A stretch of 34,705 nt of DNA from Desulfovermiculus sp041686195 (GCA_041686195.1 JAWLEI010000022.1:1-34705); one strand, 5' to 3'; positions 7,520 through 15,424 are shown, counted from the stretch's first letter. The notes: generated from the sequence alone by a model not told the origin. Numbers and translations: made by a program.

Positions 7520-9245
7520 ATTGAGCCTGCTTTGCCACTTGACTCCTGATTTTTTCCCGCAGATTTTCAAATTCTTCGCTTTCTTCCTGGGTCCTATTCC
7601 AATCCAGAGTGCTTTGAGTCAGGGTCTGGAAAAAGCTTCTGGCCTGGTCCTTACTCTCAAAAGCCAGTTCAGTGTTTAAAATTGAACAGATTTGGGCAAA
7701 TGTGTCTTTCTGCCGCTTGGCCCCGGTGGCTCCGTCCACAGGGTGGAAGGCATCTTGCTGTAAAAAGACGGCATCCAGGTATTCACCTTTGAGATAAATG
7801 ACGAAATCCTGCAGGGAGGTTCCTTCCTCACCCACGACTTTCATCATCTGGGCTATCTCATGGCTCTGTCTTAAAAAGGAGGCGGCCAGCTCCACATCCT
7901 CACTGTCGGCCAGACTGGGATATTGGCTCCAGCTTTCCAGGGGATCGATGGCCGGATAGCGGCGGGCGTCTGAACGTTGCCTGGACAGGCCGTGAAAGGC
8001 CCCGACCACCTTGAGAGTGCTCTGGGTGACCGGCTCTTCAAAGTTGCCCCCGGCTGGACTGACTGTACCCCCGATGGTCACCGATCCCTGAGAGCCATTG
8101 TGCAGCCGGACAACTCCAGCCCGTTCGTAGAATGCGGCAATGACCGATTCCAGGTACGCGGGAAAGGCTTCTTCTCCCGGGATTTCTTCCAGCCGTCCGG
8201 AGATTTCCCGCAGGGCCTGGGCCCATCTGGAGGTGGAATCAGCCAGGAGCAGGCAGTCCAGCCCCATCTGCCGATAATACTCGGCCAGGGTCACCGCGGT
8301 ATAGACCGAGGCCTCCCTGGAAGCAACCGGCATGGAGCTCGTGTTGCAGATAATGATGGTTCGTTCCATGAGGCTGCGCCCGGTTTTGGGGTCGGTCATC
8401 TGCGGAAACTCACGGAGGGTTTCCACCACCTCCCCGGCCCGTTCCCCGCAGGCAGCGACAATCACTACGTCCACATCAGCATACCGGCTGGTGAGTTGCT
8501 GAATGATAGTCTTGCCCGCGCCGAATGGACCGGGTATGCAGTATGTTCCGCCCTTGGCTACCGGAAACATGGTATCAATGCTGCGGATCTTGGTGGTCAG
8601 CGGCTCCTGCGGCCGCAGGCGTTCAGCATAGTTCTGGATGGGGACTTTTACGGGCCACTCCTGGAGCATGCGCACCTCATGTTCTTTGTTCTGCCGATCG
8701 GTCAGCACGGCCACAGGCTGTTCGATGCTGTATTCACCAGCCGGGACAACTGAGCTTAAAGTATAGCGGCCGGTCCAGCTTAAGGGGACCATGATCTGAT
8801 GTTCAAACGGACCTTCGGCTACCTGGCCCAGGAAATCGCCGGGGCGCAGGCTCTGGCCGGGATCGGCCGCAGGGGTGAAGGACCATGTTGTCTCCCGGTT
8901 CAGGGCCGGCAGATAGGCTCCCCGCTTCAGAAAAACGCCGTACACCTGAGCCAGATCATACAACGGGGTCTGCAGCCCATCAAAAACCTGGCCCAAAAGG
9001 CCGGGGCCGAGCTCTACGGACAGGAGCTGATTGCTGAAAATAACCTGATCGTTGATCTTCAGACCACTGGTGTCCTCAAAGACCTGCAACTCGGCGTAGC
9101 TGCCCCGCACCCGTACTACTTCCGCTTTGAGTTGATCTTCCCCGAGCCGGGCATAGGCCATCTCGTTCTGGAATACGGCCTGATCGAACTCCACTGTGAG
9201 CAGGTTGCCCTTGACCCCTACAATGCGTCCGGTTTTCTTGTTCAT
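7512..9245 (-). CDS. atpA: V-type ATPase subunit A (catalytic)
   Basis: Catalytic chain of the head: hydrolyses or makes ATP coupled to ion flow. The 577-residue product has an N-terminal beta barrel (1-75), the A-specific non-homologous region (about 110-200), Walker A GPFGAGKT at 239-246, the catalytic glutamate E268 in CGERAGEV, SMPVASREASVYT, and DSTSRWAQALREISGRL. Length is normal. The start codon abuts repeat R1 (9248-9303). The best Shine-Dalgarno, GGAGG, lies 12 bases upstream inside the repeat, further than usual. This suggests the repeat supplied or displaced the original ribosome site. Confidence 0.96.
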   Translation of the reverse strand: MNKKTGRIVGVKGNLLTVEFDQAVFQNEMAYARLGEDQLKAEVVRVRGSYAELQVFEDTSGLKINDQVIFSNQLLSVELGPGLLGQVFDGLQTPLYDLAQVYGVFLKRGAYLPALNRETTWSFTPAADPGQSLRPGDFLGQVAEGPFEHQIMVPLSWTGRYTLSSVVPAGEYSIEQPVAVLTDRQNKEHEVRMLQEWPVKVPIQNYAERLRPQEPLTTKIRSIDTMFPVAKGGTYCIPGPFGAGKTIIQQLTSRYADVDVVIVAACGERAGEVVETLREFPQMTDPKTGRSLMERTIIICNTSSMPVASREASVYTAVTLAEYYRQMGLDCLLLADSTSRWAQALREISGRLEEIPGEEAFPAYLESVIAAFYERAGVVRLHNGSQGSVTIGGTVSPAGGNFEEPVTQSTLKVVGAFHGLSRQRSDARRYPAIDPLESWSQYPSLADSEDVELAASFLRQSHEIAQMMKVVGEEGTSLQDFVIYLKGEYLDAVFLQQDAFHPVDGATGAKRQKDTFAQICSILNTELAFESKDQARSFFQTLTQSTLDWNRTQEESEEFENLREKIRSQVAKQAQYA

Positions 9246-9247
9246 TG

Positions 9248-9303
9248 TTCAGCTTTGCCTCCGGCAAATCTGAAATGTTTTTTGCCCCAAAGCGGGCAAA
9301 AAG
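9248..9303 (+). repeat. Interspersed repeat R1, full copy next to atpA
   Basis: Two stacked hairpins: TTTGCC-tcc-GGCAAA, then TTTTTTGCCC-caaagc-GGGCAAAAA. The copy at 28327-28380 has the same order and near-identical words. A reverse core is at 6196-6220 and partial cores at 5907-5922 and 159-174. Confidence 0.7.
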
Positions 9304-9318
9304 AGAATTTGCCTGATT

Positions 9319-9440
9319 GATCAGTGATGAAACTCTAGGATTAACCCCTCTGTCATTGCCCGGCCCGGCACTCACTTGCAGGATAACTTTTTTTGCTTAC
9401 CTGGAGCATTCGCACAGCAAGTGAGTGCCGGGCAATCTAG
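9319..9440 (+). repeat. Interspersed repeat R2, copy 2, long hairpin
   Basis: Starts GATCAGTGATGAAACTC, includes CCCCTCTGTCATTGCCCGG, ends CCGGGCAATCTAG. The arms ATTGCCCGG (cccgg) CACTCACTTGC and GCAAGTGAGTGCCGGGCAAT pair over about 20 bp around a T-rich loop. The outer parts match the element at 5974-6065; the inner arms and loop differ. This pattern suggests a mobile or recombining hairpin unit. Confidence 0.7.
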
Positions 9441-9647
9441 TACTACGTCTCAAAAATGTTGCACCAATTTTTGGCAATTGGTTCTGTTTCGTTTGTAAGT
9501 TTATAAAATTTGAATTTCGCTCTGATTGTTTCGGATTTCGATATTCGTATTTCGCATTTCCGTGTCGTTGGATAGTGGGTCAATTTTAAAAAGAAAGTCA
9601 ACATTACAAATTGCCACTATATGGGACAGAACTTATAAGACACGGTA

Positions 9648-10184
9648 CTAGCTTACGAGTATCCTGTTGGTCAGGCCCTCCAGGAGGGTATTGAGTCGTT
9701 CGCGTCCTGTGTCGGCATCCAGTGCAGCCCAGCGATGCATGAGCTGGAGCTGGATGCCGAAAGCCAGGATGCGTTCCAGACCAAGGGGGCGATCCGGGCT
9801 GATCAAGCCTTCGGCCAGACTCCACCGGCCCTGGTCCAGAGTCCATTCCATCTGCAGCGGAGTGTCCCGGTTGAAGGCTTCATGCACCAGGCGGCTGGCC
9901 TCCAGGCTGAAGCCGGAATGCAGGCGGGGAAGAGGGGGGTGGGCTTGCCATTTTTGGGCCCGCAGAGCAGCCATCTCGTTCTCCATCTGGGTGTTCAGTG
10001 CTGTCCAGGCCTGACCAAAATGAGTACGGCCCTCAGAGAAACGGTTGTGCAAAAGGAGATCCAGCTCTTGGAGCGCTTCCCTGTTTAAAATGCCTGAGCA
10101 CTGAACATAAAATTCGTTCAGGGACAGAGGCGGAGTTTCTCCCAAGGTGCAAACAGGTAAAGTGGCGGCCAGATAGATATGCAT
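9648..10184 (-). CDS. DUF2764 protein of the V-ATPase operon
   Basis: The 178-residue soluble protein begins MHIYLAATLPVCTLGETPPLSLNEF. This resembles the start of DUF2764 proteins, which occur in V-ATPase operons of Chlamydiae, spirochaetes and Bacteroidetes. It is mainly helical with no signal peptide or membrane segment. The ATG at 10184 shares ATGA with the stop of atpE, so it is translationally coupled. It occupies the position held by subunit C in the usual E-C-F-A-B-D order, and no C or F gene is present. I infer that it does the job of C (linking the central stalk to the membrane ring) or helps assembly. The function is not established. A 12-residue upstream extension lies inside atpE. 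Confidence 0.75.
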   Translation of the reverse strand: MHIYLAATLPVCTLGETPPLSLNEFYVQCSGILNREALQELDLLLHNRFSEGRTHFGQAWTALNTQMENEMAALRAQKWQAHPPLPRLHSGFSLEASRLVHEAFNRDTPLQMEWTLDQGRWSLAEGLISPDRPLGLERILAFGIQLQLMHRWAALDADTGRERLNTLLEGLTNRILVS

Positions 10185-10852
10185 CACTTCTGCTTCCGTC
10201 TGGATAAAAGGGTGGAGCAATACGCTTCTAGACTGGGGTCTTCACTGGCCACACGCTTGACGATTTCTCCCAGATGGGGCCGCAGGAGTTCGTTTAAGGC
10301 CTCAGCCACTGCTTCGGCCGTAAAGTCCAGGTATACATGATCCTCCTGGAAGGATACCTTAAATCCCTTTTCAATGTCCTCATCCACTTTGAGCTGCACG
10401 CCCTTGATCATTTTTTGCCGGTACATGGAAGCAAAGTATTCTATCAGGGCTTGATGATCCTCAGGGCTGACCAGGTATTCCAGACGGGTTTCGCCGGATT
10501 GGGCGGCACATACTTCGGCAATGCTGACCAGCATGTTCTGGATGGTGGTCACGTCCATTGATTGCTGAACAGATTCAGCCACCAGCTCGGAAAGAATATT
10601 TTCTATGCCCTGGCTGACCAGGATGAGCACATCACGGGCAGCCTGTTCCAGAGTGGCCTGGCTGCGCTCGGTATACATTTCAGATTCCTGCTTGGCCTGG
10701 TCCAGGATTTGCTGCTTGCGCTGTTCAGCGTTCTGGACAATGGAAGCCGCTTTGTCCTTGGCCTTGGAGACAATTTGATCCGCCTCCTCCTGCCCGCGCT
10801 GGACCGCTTCATTGTAGATGCGATCGATAAGGGGCTGAAGCTCTGTGCTCAT
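10184..10852 (-). CDS. atpE: V-type ATPase subunit E (peripheral stalk)
   Basis: Peripheral-stalk subunit that holds the A3B3 head against rotation. The 222-residue product shows the family layout: a long N-terminal alpha-helical arm rich in Q, E, K and A (about 1-90, with ADQIVSKAKDKAASIVQNAE) and a C-terminal globular domain ending near LRPHLGEIVKRVASEDPS. The start at 10852 is fixed by AGAGGAG seven bases upstream and the typical MSTELQPLIDRIYNEAV start. The open frame extends 108 bases further up without a ribosome site. It is the first gene of the V-ATPase operon. The usual partner G/H was not found. Confidence 0.9.
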   Translation of the reverse strand: MSTELQPLIDRIYNEAVQRGQEEADQIVSKAKDKAASIVQNAEQRKQQILDQAKQESEMYTERSQATLEQAARDVLILVSQGIENILSELVAESVQQSMDVTTIQNMLVSIAEVCAAQSGETRLEYLVSPEDHQALIEYFASMYRQKMIKGVQLKVDEDIEKGFKVSFQEDHVYLDFTAEAVAEALNELLRPHLGEIVKRVASEDPSLEAYCSTLLSRRKQK

Positions 10853-10986
10853 AATCGCTCCTCTCATGCATATGATGTATGTTGCAAGATAGCTAAAATG
10901 AGCATACTCGTCCAGGTAGAGCTTGCAAGTTTGTATGACATATGCTTCCATTATTTGCATCAGTCCCAGAAATACGCACGTATCAT
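10853..10986. promoter_or_regulatory. Divergent control region with three GCATATG sites
   Basis: This region drives the V-ATPase operon leftward and the rluD-coaE operon rightward. TGCATATGATG (10867-10877), GACATATGC (10937-10945, inverted) and TATCATATGCA (10981-10991, inverted, overlapping the rightward start codon) share a GCATATG word. TTGCAAG (10882-10888) and CTTGCAA (10922-10928) form an inner dyad. Leftward, TTGCAA with a 16-base spacer and TATGCT is one possible sigma-70 promoter; TGGACG-17-TATCTT is another. Both are weak matches. The bound protein is unknown. Confidence 0.35.
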
Positions 10987-12609
10987 ATGCAAAAAAATAT
11001 CAGTGACCAGCAGATACAGGCCGAGGTGGGTCCGGAGCAGGCCGGGATGCGCCTGGATGCCTACTGGACATGGAAGCTGGATGGACACGGAGTGAGCAGG
11101 AACAGGATCCGGCAATGGATCAAAAGTTCCCGGGCCATGGTCAACAACCGCCCCTGTTCCAAGCCCGCAACTGAGGTTCGCAGCGGGGACCGCCTAGTTC
11201 TGGATCTGCCGGAGCAGACGGAAAAAATACATCCCCATGATGATCCGGTACAGATCGTCCGGCAGGACCGGGAGCTGGCCGTGGTCAACAAGCCTCCGGG
11301 CTTGAGCGTGCACCCTGCTCCTTCGGAGCAGAACAGCACCCTGGTCCATCGATTGGTGCATGCATTTCCGCAGTTAACGCAGCTGGACGATTTCCGGCCT
11401 GGGATCGTGCATCGGCTGGACAAGGATACATCCGGCCTGCTCCTGGTAGCCTTGAATGAAGATATCCGTTCAGCCTTAAGCCGGTCCCTGGCCGCCCGGG
11501 AAGTGGAAAAAGAGTATTTAGCCCTGGTATACGGATGTCCTGAGCTGGCCGAGTCCTGGATCGACCATCCCCTGGGCCGGGACGAGCAGCACAGGACGCG
11601 GATGGCGGTCCAGGATGGCCAGGGACGGCCCGCCCAGACCTGGTACAGGGTTTTGCGTGCCTTTGCCCATGTTCCCTGCTCCTTGCTGCAGGTCCGTATC
11701 GTCACCGGACGCACACACCAGATCCGGGTCCACCTGGCCCACCTGGGTCATGCAGTTCTCGGGGACCGGACCTATGGACCGCAGCAGACAGCTTCCCTGG
11801 AGCGTAGTCGTCCGGATCTGGCCCAAGCGGTTACCCGGCAGATGCTCCATGCCTGGCGTCTGGGATTTCGGCACCCGCGAAGCGATGAGTGGCAGCGCAT
11901 CCGCCAAGGCGTGCCCAGGGATTTTCTGCGCGTTCTGCTCCGGGCCCATCACCGCCCCCAGCGGGTCGGCATAACCGGGAGTGCCGGGTGCGGCAAATCG
12001 GCTCTGACCTCTCTGCTGGCCAAGGAGAGAGCCCCGGTCTGGAGTGCTGATCAAGTGGTCGCTGAACTCTATGCCCCGGGCGCGGATGGCTGGGAAATGC
12101 TTAGGCGCAGCTTTGGACAGCGCTTTGTCCCGGATCCATCCGATCCAGTGGACAAAAAAGCTTTGTTTGCAGCCATGCAGTCCTCGCCCCAGGAACGGGA
12201 AGCGGTCTTGAATATTATTCATCCCCTGGTTGAACACAGCTGGAAACAGTTTTGCTCTCAGCATAAACAGTGTCGGGTGATTCTGGCTGAAGTACCCCTC
12301 CTCTTTGAGGGAGACTGGAAAGAGAAAGGTCTGGTGGATGTGGCGGTCAATGTGCGCTGCCCGGCTTCCATCCGGCGCCGCCGTCTGGAGCAGAACCGGG
12401 GATGGGGCCCGGAAGTGATCGAGCAGATGCAGACCTGGCAGATGCCGGATGAAGAAAAGGCGGCCCAGGCGGATATCAACGTGACCAATGCCGGGTCCTG
12501 GACTGATCTGGAACAAAGTGCACGAGAGTTGCAGAAATATTTGCTCATTCGAAGACGGGAGAAGGTGCATACATTTCTTAACTGGCTGAAGACATGCGGA
12601 GTGATCTGA
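10987..12609 (+). CDS. Fusion: RluD-type pseudouridine synthase - dephospho-CoA kinase
   Basis: The 540-residue protein joins two enzymes. Residues 1-320 are an RluA/RluD-family 23S rRNA pseudouridine synthase: S4-like RNA-binding domain at about 18-75, catalytic D145 in HRLDKDTSGLLLV, GRTHQIRVHLAHLGH at 241-255. Residues 326-540 are dephospho-CoA kinase (CoaE), the last step of CoA synthesis: P-loop GSAGCGKS at 331-338, then SADQVVAELY and AEVPLLFEG. Both catalytic signatures look intact, and there is no stop or frame change between them. The start at 10987 fits the S4 domain best; an ATG at 10942 is possible, and neither has a clear Shine-Dalgarno. The rhomboid gene starts directly after the stop codon. 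I recall similar fusions in Desulfovibrio relatives; this needs a search. Confidence 0.93.
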   Translation: MQKNISDQQIQAEVGPEQAGMRLDAYWTWKLDGHGVSRNRIRQWIKSSRAMVNNRPCSKPATEVRSGDRLVLDLPEQTEKIHPHDDPVQIVRQDRELAVVNKPPGLSVHPAPSEQNSTLVHRLVHAFPQLTQLDDFRPGIVHRLDKDTSGLLLVALNEDIRSALSRSLAAREVEKEYLALVYGCPELAESWIDHPLGRDEQHRTRMAVQDGQGRPAQTWYRVLRAFAHVPCSLLQVRIVTGRTHQIRVHLAHLGHAVLGDRTYGPQQTASLERSRPDLAQAVTRQMLHAWRLGFRHPRSDEWQRIRQGVPRDFLRVLLRAHHRPQRVGITGSAGCGKSALTSLLAKERAPVWSADQVVAELYAPGADGWEMLRRSFGQRFVPDPSDPVDKKALFAAMQSSPQEREAVLNIIHPLVEHSWKQFCSQHKQCRVILAEVPLLFEGDWKEKGLVDVAVNVRCPASIRRRRLEQNRGWGPEVIEQMQTWQMPDEEKAAQADINVTNAGSWTDLEQSARELQKYLLIRRREKVHTFLNWLKTCGVI

Positions 12610-13344
12610 ATGTTTCCGATCCGAGACAATATTCCCCGCCGTTATCCTCCCTATGCCACCCGGATTATCGTGGCCGTGAATGCCCTTTTTTTTCTCTATG
12701 AATTAGGCCTCAGCGAGCAGGCACTGCACCGTCTTTTTTATCTCTTGGGCGTTGTTCCGGCCAGATATTTTCATTCTGACTGGGCTCAATGGGTGGGTCT
12801 CCCGGAAGCCAGCCTTCTTCCCCTGTTTACCCACATGTTTTTGCACAGCGGCTTGCTGCATTTTGTAGCCAACATGTGGATCTTATGGGTATTTGCCGAT
12901 AATGTGGAAGATGTTATGGGTCCGGTGCGCTTTATCGGCTTTTATCTTATCTGCGGACTGGCTGCACTGGCCGGGCATGTCGTGTTCAATACCGCCTCCA
13001 CCATCCCGGTGGTTGGGGCTTCCGGGGCCATTGCCGGGGTTATGGGCGCGTATTTGCTCTTGTATCCCCATGCCCAGGTGTTGACATTGATTCCGATCTT
13101 CATCTTTCCCTTTTTTGTGGTCCTGCCGGCCCTCGTTTTTTTGGGGCTCTGGTTTTTGATCCAGGTTTTTTCCGGGCTGTTCAGCATGGCCGGAACCCAG
13201 GGTGGGGGCGGAGTGGCCTGGTGGGCGCACGCAGCTGGATTTGTGGCCGGGATGATTATAATCCCCCTGTTCAGGGATGACAAACGTTGCTCCTGGTGTT
13301 ATACGGATCGGAACGGAAACTCAGATACATTTCGTTTTTACTAG
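12610..13344 (+). CDS. Rhomboid family intramembrane serine protease
   Basis: Cleaves substrates inside the membrane with a Ser-His dyad. The 244-residue product has about six to seven hydrophobic helices. Visible motifs are HMFLHSGLLHFVANM at 75-89 (with the oxyanion N88), the catalytic S138 in GASGAIAGVMG and H207 in WWAHAAGFVAG, so it should be active. The short C-terminal tail ends RCSWCYTDRNGNSDTFRFY with two cysteines (CSWC), a possible small metal-binding or redox element. The ATG follows the previous stop with no gap, so it is almost certainly translated by coupling. Its substrate is unknown. The next gene begins 37 bases on. Confidence 0.92.
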   Translation: MFPIRDNIPRRYPPYATRIIVAVNALFFLYELGLSEQALHRLFYLLGVVPARYFHSDWAQWVGLPEASLLPLFTHMFLHSGLLHFVANMWILWVFADNVEDVMGPVRFIGFYLICGLAALAGHVVFNTASTIPVVGASGAIAGVMGAYLLLYPHAQVLTLIPIFIFPFFVVLPALVFLGLWFLIQVFSGLFSMAGTQGGGGVAWWAHAAGFVAGMIIIPLFRDDKRCSWCYTDRNGNSDTFRFY

Positions 13345-13381
13345 GCCTTAAACCCTAAGCCATGTGGAGAAGGTGACAGGC

Positions 13382-14140
13382 ATGCTGCAAATAGAGGATC
13401 TGCATGTAAACATTGGCCAAACCAAGGTCCTGCGTGGGGTCAATCTGGAGATTGACCGCGATGAGACCTTTATCTTGTTTGGGCCCAATGGTTCGGGCAA
13501 GACAACCTTGCTCATGACCCTGATGGGATTCGGGGGATACGAGGTAACCCAGGGCAAGATTATGTTCCGCGGGGAAGACATTACCAATATGCCCGTGCAT
13601 GAGCGGGCCAAGCTGGGTATTGGCATGTCCTTTCAGCGTCCGCCCACTATTCACGGCTTAAAGACCAGACATCTGGTCCAGCTGTGCGCCGCGGACGAGG
13701 AAGTTGATGTGGAAGCTATGGCCAGGGAAGTGGATCTGGAAGAGTTCCTGGACCGGGACATCAACGCCGGATTTTCAGGAGGGGAGCTCAAGCGCTCCGA
13801 ACTCTTACAGCTTATGGCTCAAAAACCCAAACTTCTTTTGTTCGATGAGCCGGAATCCGGAGTTGATCTGGAAAACATGAAGCTGATCGGCAAAATGGTA
13901 CGTCGTCTTTTGCAGCAAGATCTGCAGCCCCGGGAAGATATGAGCATGAAAGAGCAGAAGGCCCAGCGGGACTCGTCGGGGCTGATCATCACCCATACCG
14001 GCTATATCCTGGATTATATCAATGCCGATCGGGGTATGGTCATGTATAACGGTGCATTGTGCTGTTCAGCCAGACCCCGGGACATTCTGGAACATATCAG
14101 TGAATACGGCTATGAGGAGTGTGTGCGATGCCTGAGGTAA
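13382..14140 (+). CDS. sufC: SufC-type ABC ATPase for Fe-S cluster assembly
   Basis: ATPase that drives cluster building on its SufB partner. The 252-residue product has Walker A GPNGSGKT at 34-41, Q-loop QRPP at 85-88, a SufC-like signature FSGGE at 131-135, Walker B LLLFDEPESGVD at 151-162 and the H-loop H205. ESG in place of the usual ETSGLD after Walker B matches SufC proteins. It carries a longer linker around 180-200 (LQPREDMSMKEQKAQRD) than classical SufC. The start at 13382 has AAGGTG upstream; a GTG at 13364 is an alternative. It overlaps sufB by 13 bases. With no SufD, SufS or SufE nearby it fits the SUF-like minimal system (SmsC). Confidence 0.9.
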   Translation: MLQIEDLHVNIGQTKVLRGVNLEIDRDETFILFGPNGSGKTTLLMTLMGFGGYEVTQGKIMFRGEDITNMPVHERAKLGIGMSFQRPPTIHGLKTRHLVQLCAADEEVDVEAMAREVDLEEFLDRDINAGFSGGELKRSELLQLMAQKPKLLLFDEPESGVDLENMKLIGKMVRRLLQQDLQPREDMSMKEQKAQRDSSGLIITHTGYILDYINADRGMVMYNGALCCSARPRDILEHISEYGYEECVRCLR

Positions 14141-15333
14141 AAAACAAATCCGGAAAAAAGCCCATGACCCGGAACGAGGAAGACATCGACATCACCAGCT
14201 ACCAGTATGAAGGGGCGGAGTCCGGGCTGATGCAGGATCTGACTCAACTCGACGAGCAGGAGCGCCAGCAGCTGCTCATGGCTGGAGTGGATGTCTCGGG
14301 CAAGGACCGCAGCGGCACCTTTCTGCAAATGGACCATTCCAGCGTGCACTGTTCGACCTGCATCCCGGGTGTCGAGGTCTTGAATATCCACCAGGCCCTG
14401 GATAAATATGACGGACTCAAGGACTATTACTGGCAGGCAGTTGATCCGGACAAGGACAAATATACCCGGGCAGTTGCCGACAAGACCCATGGTGGGTATT
14501 TTATCCGGACTGAGAAAGGGGCCAAGGTCGTCAATCCGGTCCAGTCCTGTCTGTTCATCAAGGGCGAGAAGGTCGGGCAGAACGTGCACAACATCATAGT
14601 TGTGGAAGAAGACTCGGAACTGCATATCATTACCGGATGCGCGGTCTCTCACCAGGTAGAGTCGGCCCTGCATATGGGCATTTCCGAGATCTATATCAAG
14701 CGCGGAGGGAAGCTGTCCTTCACCATGGTCCACAATTGGGGCGAGGAGGTCCATGTTCGGCCCAGGACAGTGGGTATAGTGGAAGAAAACGGTGTCTTTT
14801 TAAACAACTATATCCTGCTCAAGCCGGTGCGTTCCGCTCAGCTCTATCCCACCTTGTATTTAAACGGCAAAGGAGCGGTGGCCACCTCCAACTCAGTCAT
14901 TGCCGCCCCTCCGGGGTCGTATGTCAACAGCGGAAGCCGGGTGGTCTTAAACGCCCCGGACACCCGGGCCGAGATTATCGCCCGAACCATCACCACTGGA
15001 GGGACGATCATCAATCCGGGGCACTTGGTGGGCAATGCCGTCCCCTCCAAGGGACATCTGGAGTGCAAGGGGTTGATCCTGCAGGACGGGATTATTCACG
15101 CCATTCCCGAGCTTGAGGCCTCAGTGGCAGGGGTTGAACTCTCCCATGAGGCGGCTGTAGGCAAGGTAGCTCAGGAAGAAATCGAATACCTCATGGCCAG
15201 GGGCCTGGATGAGGACGAGGCCACCTCGACCATTGTGCGCGGTTTTCTCAATGTAGATATCATGGGTCTGCCCCAGGAACTGCAGCAGGCCATTGACCAG
15301 ACCATCCAGGAAGCCGGGGACGAGATGTTCTAA
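14128..15333 (+). CDS. sufB: SufB-type Fe-S cluster scaffold (SufBD family)
   Basis: Scaffold on which Fe-S clusters form with SufC. The 401-residue product has the SufBD beta-helix core (about 120-340), the C-terminal helical SufC-binding region (VSHEAAVGKVA-like ELSHEAAVGKVAQEE) and the AR(G)LDEDEATSTIVRGF segment typical of SufB/SufD. Candidate ligand cysteines are C75 and C78 (HCSTC), C171 (ITGCAVSH) and C313 (GHLECKG). The start at 14128 has GAGGAG upstream. Only one SufBD protein is present, so a homodimer with SufC is expected, as in the minimal SUF-like system of archaea and anaerobes. It is the last gene before a strong terminator. Confidence 0.9.
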   Translation: MPEVKNKSGKKPMTRNEEDIDITSYQYEGAESGLMQDLTQLDEQERQQLLMAGVDVSGKDRSGTFLQMDHSSVHCSTCIPGVEVLNIHQALDKYDGLKDYYWQAVDPDKDKYTRAVADKTHGGYFIRTEKGAKVVNPVQSCLFIKGEKVGQNVHNIIVVEEDSELHIITGCAVSHQVESALHMGISEIYIKRGGKLSFTMVHNWGEEVHVRPRTVGIVEENGVFLNNYILLKPVRSAQLYPTLYLNGKGAVATSNSVIAAPPGSYVNSGSRVVLNAPDTRAEIIARTITTGGTIINPGHLVGNAVPSKGHLECKGLILQDGIIHAIPELEASVAGVELSHEAAVGKVAQEEIEYLMARGLDEDEATSTIVRGFLNVDIMGLPQELQQAIDQTIQEAGDEMF

Positions 15334-15378
15334 ACCGTCTGCTGGTGGGCATGGACCGTTGCTGGACTCCTCATATCC

Positions 15379-15407
15379 AAAAAATCCCGCTGCCAGCGGG
15401 ATTTTTT
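15379..15407. terminator. Bidirectional Rho-independent terminator
   Basis: AAAAAA, then TCCCGC-tgcca-GCGGGA, then TTTTTT. It serves sufB on the plus strand (stop at 15333) and the YkgJ-like gene on the minus strand (stop at 15425), since the A-run becomes a T-run on the other strand. Confidence 0.92.
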
Positions 15408-15424
15408 ATGGCGGATTATTAAAG

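Larger units (their letters stand above)
9246..9647. other. 402-base repeat-filled gap inside the V-ATPase operon
   Basis: Lies between the DUF2764 gene and atpA, where subunit F would normally be; no F-like reading frame is visible. It holds R1 (9248-9303), R2 (9319-9440), then an AT-rich stretch (9441-9647). That stretch has TTCG-rich phrases (GGATTTCGATATTCGTATTTC near 9532, repeating the TTTCG word) and GTGGGTCAATTTT..GTCAACA (9576-9603). The last phrase resembles ends of IS21-type elements, but no transposase is present. It may be relic mobile DNA. Confidence 0.55.

Noticed and set aside
11518..12570. 350-residue minus-strand frame
   Set aside because: Antisense of the RluD-CoaE fusion, whose two enzyme signatures are intact.
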